Below, piece by piece: positions 43,580 to 56,020 of a stretch of 64,000 nucleotides of DNA. The stretch comes from Polytrichum commune (taxonomy: Eukaryota; Streptophyta; Polytrichopsida; Polytrichales; Polytrichaceae): positions 17,132,527 through 17,196,526 of the forward strand of contig OX485808.1 of NCBI GenBank assembly GCA_950295325.1, in the 5' to 3' direction. A program made the translations under genes and the position numbers. Numbering within the stretch: position 1 is the stretch's first letter; every line of letters begins with the position of its first letter. Under the pieces are notes generated by a model that worked only from the letters and a program-made list of their open reading frames with translations, was not told the origin of the DNA and ran no database searches.

Positions 43580-45460
43580 GGGTCCTGAGTTCATTACCTC
43601 TCTCCAATATTGACCAGATGGTAAAGATAATGCATTTATCACCGTCCTAGGTATTGGACAGAGGTGATGAAATTCAGGGCCCTATGCTAGTGGCTTGATG
43701 CAAACTAATCAGAGGAACCTTGAACGCAAGTTTGCAATACCTAGGTAGGACCATTCAACACTCTCCTAAGGTATGAAGTTCAATTTGGAGAGTACTACAA
43801 AAAGCATAGCAGTTGTCTGGACTTTGTGGAAGCAGTTTCGCTTTTGAAAGAAGCAATAGCCATAACGGAAGAGGGCTGACTAGTGTATTTATGTGACAAA
43901 TTTGTATAGATATACAGTGACTGGTCTTGCAAAAAGATGCCTACCTACCTCAGTGGAGTAGGCTGTTGAAAGGAGGTTATTAAGTTCATGGGCATTGTCG
44001 ACCCCCATTGAAAACGGATCGCTCATCAATGAATAGGGCATCTTCTAGCCAGATCATTGCTAGCTTTTGGTTTGCCTGGGTTCCCCGATGAATCTTTTTC
44101 CCTCACTCCTCATGCAGACATCCGCTCTCACGAATCTTGAGCTGCCGGACCGATGCGCGGATATATGTCCGTCTACACAGTGAGACCATCTTAGTAAAAC
44201 CCGGCAGATAAATTCACTCAGATTATTCAGTGGCAGTTATCCTCGGGTTCATTTTGTTGAGTTGCTTTAGGGAATCATCAACCAAAGCTGCTAATTCTAA
44301 AATGATTATTTAACTTAGTATCCGGGCAGTTTAGCACCTCCTTGGATCAGGTGAGTAAGTGAGATGGTGCAGGATCTATCACGGGGGCTGCGAAGTTCAT
44401 CACCTCTCTTCCAATATCTAGCAATAGTAAATGTGCCACTTTTACCAGTATCACCATCTACCTATTTTCTAGATGTTGGACGGAGGTAATGCACTTCAGG
44501 GCCCTTGTGTAGCGGTGCAGGCCCGTTGCAGGTGGAAGCCGAAGATCTAGATTTGCATGCTGTAGACAGCCAGATATGATACACGTCATGGGTTTTAGAC
44601 GGCAAGCAGTAGTAGGGGTGCACTTTGTGCCAGAATGTCGACAAAAGGTGATTATAGAATCACAAGGGCCCTGAAGTCCCATCACCTCTGTCTATTATCT
44701 AGGACATGTGTAGATGGCATCACTGGTGAAAGTGGTACATCTAATAACATTCTACATACACACTGGGATAGAGCTTCAATGAGCTTTAGGGCCCCTGTGA
44801 GTACCCGAAACCACGAGAAGGAGAAATCGGCCTGGGTTTCACTGGTGGGTGTCTATGGATGGGTAGTGAAATGAGAGTCCCATTCGGCCAACATAAAAGT
44901 CCTGAAATAGAATGCAGCTTGTGGGTCATTATTTTCTAGTTGATTGACACCGGAATTGATTTTGTAGGCCTTGGATTAGTACAAGTCCTAATTTTCTAGT
45001 CGATTTGACACTGGAATCAGCTTTAAAGATCTGAATTAGTGTAGTCCAAGTCATTTGAAATGACTCGTCCACAAACATATAGAGTCAAGTTTTTATGTTG
45101 GAAGGATGAGAGGTACGCTCGTATGCTATTATTCCCTCTCTCCTGGGGGATCACGGGCGTTGAAGTCCCAGCACCTCTGTCCAATATCTAGGACAAATGT
45201 AGATGGCCTCAATGGTGAAAGTGGGACATCTATTTAAGCCCTAGATACCTAGACACGGGTGTTGAGCTTTATAAGGGCCCTTCTGAGTACCCGAATCATC
45301 GGGAAGGCAGAAATCAGACTGGGTTTTCATTGGTGGGTGTCAGGGCTAGCGAAATGAAAGAGAAAGAGAGCGAGAGAGGGAGGGAGGGACAACACAGTGG
45401 TACCATCTACACTAAGCGTAGATACTGGCCACAGGTGGTGAGCTTGAGGGCCCTTGTGAG
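43580..45460. repeat. Cluster of small GGGCCC-ended foldbacks upstream of the IDD gene
   Basis: At least four units are visible: 43580-43682, 44383-44504, 44666-44794 and 45152-45280, plus a half unit ending at 45453. Each opens with a GGGCCCTGAAGTTCATCACC-like arm and CTCTGTCCAATATCTAGGA, and closes with a mirrored arm ending in GGGCCC. Units 3 and 4 with their right flanks (44666-44880 and 45155-45370) are also direct duplicates. A family-C foldback copy (about 44925-45143) lies between them. Confidence 0.65.
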
Positions 45461-45627
45461 GGGGGAGGGACAGTGCAGGCACTGGATAGAAAACTGGAGG
45501 AAAAGGAGAGGAACGTGAGGAGATGAGCTTAGATGCCCATGGACCCCAAGGGCGTGGGCATTATTCGAGGGTCTAGAGAAAAGAGGCCAGGGCTGAAGCT
45601 GGGAGTTGTACTAACAAGTGTGACTCG

Positions 45628-48600
45628 ATGCAAACAAAAGAAGAAGAGGTTGAGGGGGCAGCAAGCCTCTTGCTGCGGAGGGGGGGTTCCATGACTGCCT
45701 TACCACCTTCTTCAGCTCATGCTCATGCTGCTCATGTGCAGGGTGGGGTTGGGGGTGGTGGCCATGGCGCTGGTAGCCTCCTGCTCTTGCAACAACAACA
45801 ACAACAAGACGTCGACGCTGCTGGGTTATCCAGCAATGCAGCCGTGGATCATACAACAGGTTTGGACTACCCCAGTGTCCCAACAAGCTCATCAGGGGGC
45901 AGCAACAAGCGCAAGCGACGTCCTGCGGGAACGCCTGGTATCTCTTTTGCACGACCCAATCACTAGACTAGTTTTCTCTTCGAGATCCTGCTCCACTTCC
46001 CTACTCTAGATTTCTCTTTTTATGGCATAACCCTGCGTCCTCCATGTGGATGACTACAAGTTACAGACAGACAGACAGACAGACATTAATGTCGCCAACA
46101 TCATCACGAATAGCGTGCAAACTACGCGCCGGACTAGGTTATCTCCGAAACACCATCCAAACACCGAGTCTCTCAATCTTATCTCTTTTGAAGCCTTTAG
46201 CAATACATAGTTCTCTACGGTGCGTTTCATGATCCCGCACGATGATCCCTACTACTTTTAATCTTAATGATCATGCAGCCGCCAGGCTTGATGATCTGTT
46301 AGCCCATTGAGTCGCCTTCACCGGCTCTCGAAGTGTGGCTCCAGACTTGCTGCTCGTTGTGTGTGGAGGAAGCTCCAGGAGGGGTTAGCTTTCTGTGGTG
46401 GACTATACCGAACAATTACTACCAGCCTCTTGCTGCAGTCCACATAAACGAGGTCACCTAGCCAGTGTCACTTGCAGTTCAATGACGCCACTGCTGCTTG
46501 GCAGGTGGAAAATCAAGGTCCAAGAGTATCTATGTGGCCTGGCTAGCTCCCCTTCGGTAGGAGTTGTAACCTAAGCAGTGGCTGAGGGCTGCCAATTCTC
46601 TTTCCCACCCGACCTGCAATTCACTCAAACTGTAACTTTGACACATGATGAGGAGCCGAGTCAGGTGTTGAGGAAGAGGCCAGCTTTGAAACACCACAAG
46701 GTTGACAAGGACTCCCTCCAAGCAGTCCTCTCTCTAGGCCCACTGTTACTAGTCTTTCAGGTTCTCCAAAAGATAGACTTAGTACACACGATGGTGCCTC
46801 CCACTCAGCCTTACCCAGCGGTGTGGATCAGCTTCTAGCGCCACTGAAGACCGTGGATCTTGTAGGACGGGGCTAGACTTGCTGCAGACAGCAACAGAAA
46901 CCTATTGAGTTAGCCAGGCTTTCTTGACAGTTTAAACATGGAAGTTGCCTACATAAAGTGTCAAGAAACAATTAAGGATTTGTGAAGAGAACTAGACATT
47001 TGAGGGTAAGTAGTTCGGCCAAGGAGCGAGGACAGGATAACACCCACGTGCTTGGCTTGAGAGCAGCTGCTGCTTCCAACAACGTACTTGACTATTTGGA
47101 GCATTTTGCTTCTAGTCAGTCTATTGTCGATGACCATGTCTCTAGGTACGCACATTTGAGAAGTATCTTTATCAGAGACCAAGAAACTTTGGATGAGAAC
47201 TGCGAACACTGAAGATTTAGCTCCTTCACTATTAGCCCTATCTCCTTGCCCGTCAACAATTGGAGAAGACAGTCTTCTTCTAGTTCTTGCCAGAATGAGT
47301 CTATGATTACTCAATGATCGGAGGTTCTCGAGTATAGTACCCTCGAATGCGATGTTGGCATCCGCGGAACGGAGGATTTCTATGAGCTATACTGCTTAAC
47401 ACTGGGTACTAAGAGACGTGGATATTAAACTGTCATGTACAAGATAACAAAGTTGTGTGCTTATAAGTAACGACCTCTACTTTCTTCCTCAATGATGTTT
47501 GCAGACCCAGGTGCAGAGGTTGTTGCACTGTCCCCCAAAACGTTGATGGAATCGGACAGATATGTGTGCGAAATCTGCAATCAGGGTTTCCAACGTGATC
47601 AAAACCTTCAAATGCACAGACGCCGCCACAAGGTTTGCACTGCAGGCTTCACCACATTCTTCCGTCATTCCTCAGACCCCAGGTTGCTGCTAATTAATAG
47701 TCTAGGCACGTTACTAAAACGTGGATCTTGGGAACGACAACGTCTGGCATGCCAGCAGACTTGCTTGACATCTACATATGTTCCTATTCAAATGGCAGAG
47801 CCGCCTTAAATGTGTTGGACAAACACCACCTTTTTCCCTTCTGCAGGGTCATGGCAGAGTGCTAATAAGTCTGCTTGTTGCATCTGAGGCTAGGCTTCTG
47901 ATCACATTAATCTTTGGGGTTGCTGCCAGGTTCCTTGGAAGCTGCTGAAACGGCCGAGCTTGGGGACTCACAAACGTGTGTATGTATGTCCTGAGCGGTC
48001 GTGCCTTCATCACGACCCGGCGCATGCACTCGGCGACCTGGTGGGGATTAAGAAACACTACAGAAGGAAACATTGCAGCGAAAAGCAATGGAAATGTGAC
48101 AAATGCTCCAAGGGGTATGCTGTGCAATCCGATTACAAAGCGCACTTGAAAACTTGTGGCACCCGAGGCCACTGCTGTGATTGTGGCCGAGTGTTCTCTA
48201 GGTAAGAAGAAGCCTGGCAGATTATGACCAGCCAGGTGATCAATCATAATCTCTACTCAGCGTAAACCTGCACGATTCCAATTGCAGCACTCCTCCTTAT
48301 CCTAACCCCTTCAAGTCCAGAGTGTCAGGGTTACACTTGTGAATGTTGCAGATCATTTAACTCACTTCAGTACTTTCTTTGCTGATGGGTTATGCCGGCG
48401 AAGGTAAGACTGATCTTGGTTTCCATTTTTATACTTCTAGATTCAAGGTGTTGTTAGAGAAAATTCTTCTGTCGATGATGATTCAAACTTTGCTTCTTGC
48501 TAACCGTGACTCCTGTGCACAACTATGGAATTTACACAGGGTCGAGAGCTTCATCGAGCACCAGGACACCTGCAGCGACGTGAAACATAAGAACATGCAA

Positions 48601-51600
48601 TCCGAAGGCGGGGGTGACAGGAAGACTTCCCGGTTCGGCGGCCACCCGCAGCACACCCACGGGAAATCTGATGAAAGCCCTAGCCAATCCAGCGACACAA
48701 CCCAAGCCATCCCCTTCGCACACTCAGGAATGTCGGAGACAACAGCGAGTCGATCTGTTGACTCCACCCGGTTCGTCATCAATGAGCCGAGCGCTCTCCG
48801 AAGGCTGGAACAATCCAGCCCTGCAATGCATGCTGTGAACATGCCTGCTTGGCTCACGGATCAACGACGAAGCCACAACGAACTGGAGCTCCTTCCATCA
48901 ACTCATCATCATCAACACCACCAACACCATCAACACCACCATCTCCAACCACACCATCATCAGCAGTCAACCCCTGCTGATCATTCTTTCTCGGCGATGA
49001 AGGATTTTCGAAGAGAAAATTCTTCCTCTCAAGCTGTCAGTGGGTCAAGGTCATCAACCCATGTCCTCCGTTGCAGCTCTTTGAATTCCCGGTGCCCGGA
49101 TATTGCCTCTTGCACCGATCCAACCCCAGATACCCCACAAACTCAGCCGGTTGCAGATGATGCCCACACAGCTCCTCCTTCCTTGCACCTCTCTATAGGC
49201 CCTTCGAGTGGCGAGATAGGAACAAGTGGGAGCCCATTCCTAATAGAATCTTCATCGTGTATGCCGGACACCAAACCTCGCCTGAGCTCCCGAGAAAGGG
49301 ATCTAATGGTGCTCACGCACCAACAAGCGCAGCTGCAAGCTAGAGGGAGTAATTCTAACGTTACATCATTAGGCAAGGATCTGGCTCTGTCGTTTCCGGG
49401 AATTGTAGGATCACATCAGCCGGGCCAGGGAAACAGTTTGAAGCCGGAAGATCATCGTGGGAGGTCAGCCATACCTTTGACTGACTTTCTTATCCAGGCC
49501 GCCAAGCGGCTGGGGCCTCCTCTCTCTGATGACTTGCCAGACTCTCCCAGCCGAGATAACCCACCGAAGAAACAGATGAAATACCACACCGAACTGGGCA
49601 GGTCCCCTAATTACGGTGCAGGCATTGGTTCGACATTTCATGGGGATCAACGTGGGGTGATCCAGGAATCAGGTATAACTGTGAAGATGTACATTCTTAC
49701 AACTTCTCCATGACAAATTATAAGTAATGCTTCCAATGTTGCCGAGTTTTAAGTTTGGGTATCTATATAGTTGCAGTGTTCGTTGGTCTTCAAGTTGAAG
49801 TGCAAGTGCAGAAATTCAGGTTCTAACATGTTGGTGTTCATACACCCAATTTTTCGTTTGAACTGAAGATTCATCCGAACTGAGGACCTCCAGAAGAGGC
49901 AGTACTTTTAACTTCCAGCACTCTCCAGGCGCCGGACCACAGTTGGAGCCGGCCACTTCCACTTTCACACGCAGTCATGCAGCTATGGATCAGTCTAGGG
50001 ATGCTGCCACTCAAGCTTCGGAGCTCTTCGGTGGTTCCAGAGGCAGTGTAGGACCTGAAGCAGCTCATAGACAGAAAGAGATGGGCTGTCCTGAAGCAGC
50101 AGCAAGCCAGCCCACTGACCAGGTATATGTCATTTATTTCGTAGGATCAGTTAACTCTCTTTAAGATAAGAATGTACGCTGTTTCACCGACTCCCCAATG
50201 TCAGCAGCTCACATTCTGGACCATCATGTGACGATCATTTTCTCATGTACTACATGTCAGTCATAAATTAGTACAGGTTCAACCCAGATTGACCCCTCAT
50301 GACAAGAACATCATCTTCGTTAGGACAGTGATTCGGTGGCATACAAAAATCTCATCACTACGGATTTAAAGGGTTGCCACACACAACTTGAGCTGAAGCT
50401 CAGGGTTACAAGTTTCGTGGACCAAAGGGAAAGAATCTGAGCTCTTGCATGTGCCCAAGATGGTGGAGCTGGTTGTCTCCAGGTTGTCCCCCGCAATTTT
50501 TAGATTGATTTTCAAGTTCGAGCCCAAACACGAACTTGAAGAATGTTCGATGACTACAAGTTCAAGTTCGGATTTGAACGTGTAAATCAATCCAAGAAAA
50601 GGAGCAAAACTAAAGCTCCTGCATCATTTTAGGCACTTGTAACGTAGGGTCCAAATTCTTTTACCTTGGCCCATGAAGCTTGCAACTTGAGCTTCAGCTC
50701 AGGCTGCGTGTGGCTGGAGCATTCAGTGACCATCATAGCTTAGATTCATCGGCTTGTTAACTTTCTGGTAGCGCAGAGGGTGGAGACGAAGGTGTTGTAT
50801 ACCTGCAAAGGCTTAGAGTCATCGGCTTGACAATTGGACTACACTAGTCTCCCTTTGTAGATGGTGCCACACAAGACCTAGCCTAAGTTGTTAAATTGCT
50901 GGTTGCAGGTTCGAACAGATATGATGAGCACAGGTTGGTGTGATCTCGCTGCTGCCAGGCGAACAAGAGAGCAAGCTCGGCAAGAGAGCCACGAAGCCCA
51001 GAAGGAGATTGCAAGAGCTGACCATCTGAAACGAGAAGCACGAGAGCAGCTGCAACTAGCTTCACAAGACCGAGCCTACGCCGAGCACGCCAGGGAGATC
51101 GCCAAGCGGGAAATGGACTTGGCCCAAGTGGAGCTTGCCAATGCCAAACGGCTACGTGAGCATGCGCAAGCCGAATTGGACAGGGCTCAGTCGTTGAAAT
51201 CGGAGCGAGCTGCAGATCGCTCCCTCTGCCAATCGTGCAGCAAGATGTTTACCAACGATCAATATAATTCCAATCGCATGCAGCAGTCATCGACTCCTGC
51301 AGTTTTACACATGAGGACACCGCACACCTTGCAGATCACCGAGTTGCAGCAAAGTACAGGTGATAGGAACTCTCACAGTGCAAGTGACTGGCAGAGTTTA
51401 ATGCTGAGTCTCTGTTAATGCATTCTTTTCCTTCAGGATTTTGATATTTGTGTAATGCTACCTCTGAAACATTTAGCAAATTATGAGTCATTCAACATTG
51501 ATTCAGGCTGCTCGTAATTCAACCTTTCAGATGTTGCAACCATAAAGTATAGAGAAATAGAAGATCAAAATGCAATCGCAACCCTGTGTTTGGTAGTCAT

Positions 51601-52425
51601 TGATTCAATGTTGTACATTAATGTGATGGAATCAATGTGGTTAACTAAATGTTGATATGTGAAATTAGAAATTTTGTGGTTGAACAGTTGTTTCTGAGTC
51701 GCTAATTCTAATGCTTTAGCTAATGTATTTGATGCTTTGTTATTTCACAAAGAAATGTACCTAACATGCTTGAAAAGAAAGTTGAAGGCATTGAGTGGAC
51801 ATTCTCCATTGATCTTTCAAATGTCAATGACTTTAGAACCAAGTAGAAGCAATTTTTCTACAGCAGGGGTGGGTCATCATCCAGATTCACCTCCTAGGTG
51901 ATTATTTTCAGTTCGCAGAAAATCTATGAAGTTTCTTAGAATCTGTTAAAGATGATGTTATAACAGGAAAGCAGCTCCAAATAGTGATACTTCTTCTTTA
52001 AAATGATGATGATTTAGGAGCTCTAAACTAAGTTTTTATAAAGACGCTGACCCCTGCTGGTGCTTGCTGCTACAGATAGTTGCCACGCAGGACCTGGCCA
52101 CCATTCATGTGAAGCAAGGAACGATGAGGAGCAGGATGCAAGAGATCAGCCCTCAAGCAGATTCTTCTTCGCTCATCAACAACAACATCAACATTCAAGC
52201 AGCAGTAACTTGAAAGGTTGGTCATCTGATCATGTCAGTCGTTGGCCAGGAACAACAAGCTCCGGCATGCCAGTTGCTACGACCCAAGATAGAGCAATTA
52301 GTCCTGATGGTGACCAATATGGTCAAAGTATAGGTAATCAGTCCTCTACTCGTGTAGCACCCACTGTAACTTCTGAGGCACAGCTTAGAAATAGTACTAC
52401 TCCCCAGCAGCTCGATCTCAATTAG
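45628..52425 (+). CDS. IDD: IDD zinc-finger transcription factor, SGR5/IDD14-15-16 type, seven exons
   Basis: Exons: 45628-45937, 47505-47632, 47930-48201, 48540-49672, 49869-50122, 50909-51359, 52076-52425. All introns are GT-AG and phases agree, giving 965 codons plus TAG. The product is a nuclear DNA-binding regulator; relatives control gravitropism, starch metabolism and auxin genes. KRKRR (residues 94-98) opens the ID domain. Finger 1 is C125/C128/H141/H145; finger 2 is C166/C171/H189/H194; finger 3 is C202/C205/H218/C222; finger 4 is C229/C231/H244/C248. RVFSRVESFIEHQDTC is diagnostic of the SGR5 branch. Exon 4 has a His/Gln-rich tract. Exon 6 encodes an Ala/Glu/Arg coiled coil (about 712-805), then CQSC. 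The C-terminus is LDLN, EAR-like. The protein is about twice the usual length for the angiosperm branch. The start is the first ATG open into the ID domain; upstream non-coding exons are possible. Confidence 0.9.
45938..47504 (+). other. Intron 1 of the IDD gene (1567 bp)
   Basis: Begins GTATCT and ends TTTGCAG. It contains a CAGA tetranucleotide repeat at about 46066-46084. The small ORFs inside on both strands have no domain. Confidence 0.8.
48899..48965 (+). repeat. CAC/CAT/CAA repeat within exon 4
   Basis: Codes for a His/Gln-rich run (THHHQHHQHHQHHHLQPHHH) in the IDD protein. It is a likely site of length variation. Confidence 0.8.
50374..50717. repeat. Foldback element in IDD intron 5 (344 bp)
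   Basis: The left arm GTTGCCACACACAACTTGAG with CTGAAGCTC pairs with the right arm GAGCTTCAGCTCAGGCTGCG ending TGTGGCTGG. Pairing continues through TGGACCAAAGGGAAAGAAT / ATTCTTTTACCTTGGCCCA. A direct/inverted TTCAAGTTCG motif sits in the middle. It is transcribed with the gene and could fold in the pre-mRNA. Confidence 0.65.
51360..51418 (+). other. Alternative 3' coding end of the IDD gene if intron 6 is retained
   Basis: If the donor at 51360 (GTGATAGG) is not used, the frame runs on for 18 codons (DRNSHSASDWQSLMLSLC) to TAA at 51416-51418. That would give a protein lacking the last 115 residues and the LDLN end. The donor is a weaker match than the others, so retention is plausible. Confidence 0.35.
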
Positions 52426-52800
52426 GTTAATCCAAAGGATATTGGTGCAGTATGAGAACTAGTTGTGATGATTGGCTGTACAATATGAACTGTTTTGTAG
52501 GAGAATAGATTTAGTGAGCATTTTGTAGAGTGGAGTCACTTGATTGACGTTAATAAGCTAGCTGCCTGCAGACCGATTGATATCTGAATCAACCCACAAG
52601 CTGATCATTATTACTGACCGACTCAGTTAATTTCCTGACTGTCCATCCAAGTGAGTTAGGTAGCGAGATAGAGAGATAGCCCTGCGTCTGATCATACAGG
52701 ACCTTACCATTTTGGTCACTTGTAATTTTAGTAGAATCATCACGCCCATTTTTTGTGATGTTCGTCAATAAATGGTCAAAGTATGACACCATTCTTTATA
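52426..52800 (+). other. Probable 3' UTR of the IDD gene
   Basis: AT-rich, with AATAAA at 52767-52772 as a candidate polyadenylation signal about 340 bp after the stop. Confidence 0.4.
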
Positions 52801-55780
52801 TCCTGAGACAGGTTGTTGCTTCGGCTCATCTTGCAGTGGGAATGAGGCCAGCAGCTTGAATCAGCAGTATGTCTAATTACTGGAACTTGAAATGCCATGA
52901 TTCCAAATCTCCTCGTGCAAATTGAATCTTCTTATCTTCTTTCTTTAGAGTAAATCATGAGGATGGCCGGATATGTTCAACCTGATTATGTCCAAGATGA
53001 GTATACTCACATCATTATCCCACTGATATCGGTGTCTGTTTGAAATTGGGTTTTAGAATGGATTTGAATGGGATCATGTGCACCCATATGAAGCCCCAGT
53101 GTTTTTCATCCCGGGTTAAAGCTGCAAACTGGTCCTTCGAGAGTAGATTTCGGAATTCAAGTCCTAAACTAAAGCGTATCGCTTGGCTGTCACATCTACC
53201 GATTCACAAATTTTCACTTCTGCGAGCTTCCTTGGGGAGATGAACAGGTATGCAGCTGAATATATCCATATCTAATTGATAGAACTGCCTGCAGTTACAT
53301 CATAACTGCTCAAACATGATTTTGCATCTGAATAGGTTTCTGGTTGAACCTGGTTCTCAATATCTTCCAGAGGGGCCGGATTAGCATGACAGGATTCATA
53401 GTAAGTCGCTCCAACATGATTAATTTGGCAGGTCTGTGACTCTTTTGAGGTGGACCTCATAGACCTGCCTGCACTGGACTTAATTATACACCTCATTTCA
53501 TTAAGTACAAAAATACATACATTCATTCACGCACACATACTGCAGGCAGGACCTGGTGAGGAGATGAGTACTAGGTCGGTGTCGACTGTCCAGTGGGCCC
53601 AGAAGCCTCGCTCTTTTCACAACTTGGCGCCATGATTCTTTGCACTTCGAGGCTATGATTGTAGAGAGTTTTAACCCATATGGACGGACGCAGGAGAGAT
53701 GAGGAATCTAGCCAACTCTAGCAGCTATGTAGCCTCCCTGCTAGTTCTTTTCCAATATAAACCAAATTATTCACAAAGTTTAGAATTTTACCCTCTTCTG
53801 CACATGGAAGAGATCATAGCTACCAGTGTGACACCTTTGTGGAAGGAATATCAGCTAGGGTATGTCACCCTGTTGTAGGCACTTCCAGCTCCACAGACAA
53901 TTTTGACCTTGGATCTCATTGGAACTAGTCTCATTCGGCTAGCACTTGTGGGGCACTTGAAAATCACACAGATTGTCATTTCGAGGTCCAAAGTCGGAGT
54001 TGAGATGCAAAAGTTGTAGGAGATTGGAGTTATCCGTAAAGTCCCTCAAAGAAGGACGAAACCGTGGGTTTGATCCTTCTTTGAGCAAACTTTCTATTAA
54101 TATCTTGCTAGTACGTTATGTTTCGGAGCCTATTTTGAAAGTTGGGTGCAAATTTTGAGACTTCCTCTTCCCACTTCTCAAACTTTGAAAATTTTAGGAC
54201 TTAAAAAAGGGTATGCACATGGGACATGTTGTCCTAATTCCCAGATAGGCCTATACAAGGCTAGCTTGGTCCACCCATACTAGTAGGACAAGCTAGAAAG
54301 TTAGTTTGTAATAGCTTGACACCACTCCTTGTGGATGATATTTTAAGCATTAAGAAAACTTGGGTGACTTTGTGTCAATTCTCATAAACTCATGGTTAGC
54401 ATCTTAACCCATGGTTTCATCCTCTTTACTTTACGAATAACTCTATTGGAGTGTGAAGATTAATCTCTTTATTTCTAAGTGATCACATAGGCTCTCCCCA
54501 TTATGTTTGCTATTGTACCTAGAATGTTTAATATAATTTGAGTACATATGTAGTCCAATCTCATCGTGACATGTGTCTTTTGGTGTCTATTTTTAAGTAC
54601 AGACTTTGCCATACCTTATAGAGCACTTAAAGCGCAATCAACATCAAAGGAGCAAGCCATGTGAATTAGTTGACCAAGTTGCCAAAGTGACATGTAGATA
54701 TTCTCTCTGAGTAGGGGCCATCAACTACCATAAATTTCTTCCCCGGCAATTTTAAAAACAACACTAGAGCCTGCCTTGTGTGGGATCTTCCATTTTAATA
54801 CTTGGAGGACTGAAGATCAATGAATTCTTTCATGATGTAAGGTAGATGGGTCTTAAGTGGCTCATTTTCGTAATCAAACCCCTAGATTTGATTGGTATGT
54901 GGTTCGGTGAGGATCAAAAAGCAAACATCATAAAAACATGTATTTAAAAAAGATTGGATTATCTCTTTAAATATTAATAACTCCTCTACACTCAATAGTG
55001 AATACAATTGAAAAGACCTATGTATTTAGTTAAGAAATCAACAATTAGGGGAGGTCCAAATTTCAATCCGTTTTTGAATATATTTCATCGTAGATTTGCT
55101 AATGCAACATGAATTTTATTGTATAAATCCAATCGGTAGAAGTTGGAGAACATGAAAAACGAACCAAATAACACCCACATACATTAAGTATGTCTAGTAA
55201 TTTTGAAAGCCCTGACTTTTGTTGTGCATCAATCACTTGGTGCAACAAGTTGCTGAAATGAAAGGCTTGACATTTCAAGTTAAGATTATATAATGACATC
55301 TTCCAAATGAAAACCAACTTAGTTGCATCTCATTAACTTTTTGTTCAGCTGTGTTTTTTGTTGTTTGCTGATTAGAAAATGACATCCTAGACTGTGCAAA
55401 AGCTGCCATTGACGTGAGATGTTGCAGTAACCCAGAAGATCTACGTAGTCAATGGTCACTCATGAAAAGCATCCTGTGGAAAAGAGCACGTAAGACCTAA
55501 GTGAAACCTGAAGGACACTTTGGGATGCACTTGATGAGAATTGGTTGGTAAGATAAGCGGACCTTGTTCTATTTGGGGTCTTCAGTTTGGGCCTTAGGAA
55601 GCCCCACGAACTACTAGTAATCAAATAGCAGCAACCAATAAAAACAAGGGGCAATTAGTTAGTGTGGCAGAGTATGGAAGTGAGGATGGAGTTAGGGTGA
55701 GTTTTCATGTAGGCCACTCGTCCACTAGATTCTACAAAATAGTGGGTCATAGTCATTCTCATATATTTAATCACAAGTTG
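52801..55780. other. Intergenic, nothing recognised
   Basis: About 3 kb with short ORFs only. A small hairpin around GGCAGGTCTGTG / CATAGACCTGCC lies at 53429-53464. The first few hundred bases could still belong to the IDD transcript. Confidence 0.4.
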
Positions 55781-55789
55781 TCATCTAAT

Positions 55790-55816
55790 CACATTCTAGC
55801 GGTCCGCTAGAATGTG
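55790..55816. repeat. Near-perfect 27-bp palindrome
   Basis: CACATTCTAGCGG (55790-55802), one T, then CCGCTAGAATGTG (55804-55816). With a one-base centre it could form a cruciform or be a protein-binding dyad. Confidence 0.75.
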
Positions 55817-56020
55817 GAAGGTTGTGGACTCAGGCCGCTAGACTTTCACACGTCTACTAAAGGATTTTTAACTTACAAGTGCCAATCACCGAAGGTTTTG
55901 AAGATCAGTTTTAGGAGGAGGAGGTTAGAGGTTGGTTCGGATTTCAGAAGATGAGAGTAGCTAGTTGGCACATACAAACCCTACCCCATCAAATTCCATC
56001 TACATTTGGGCGGATTTGTC

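Noticed and set aside
45611-45952. 113-codon - strand ORF opposite IDD exon 1
   Set aside because: Low-complexity antisense of a GC-rich exon; no domain.
47849-48247. 132-codon ORF on the - strand over IDD exon 3
   Set aside because: It is the antisense shadow of the zinc-finger exon, whose coding sense, splice sites and family match are clear.
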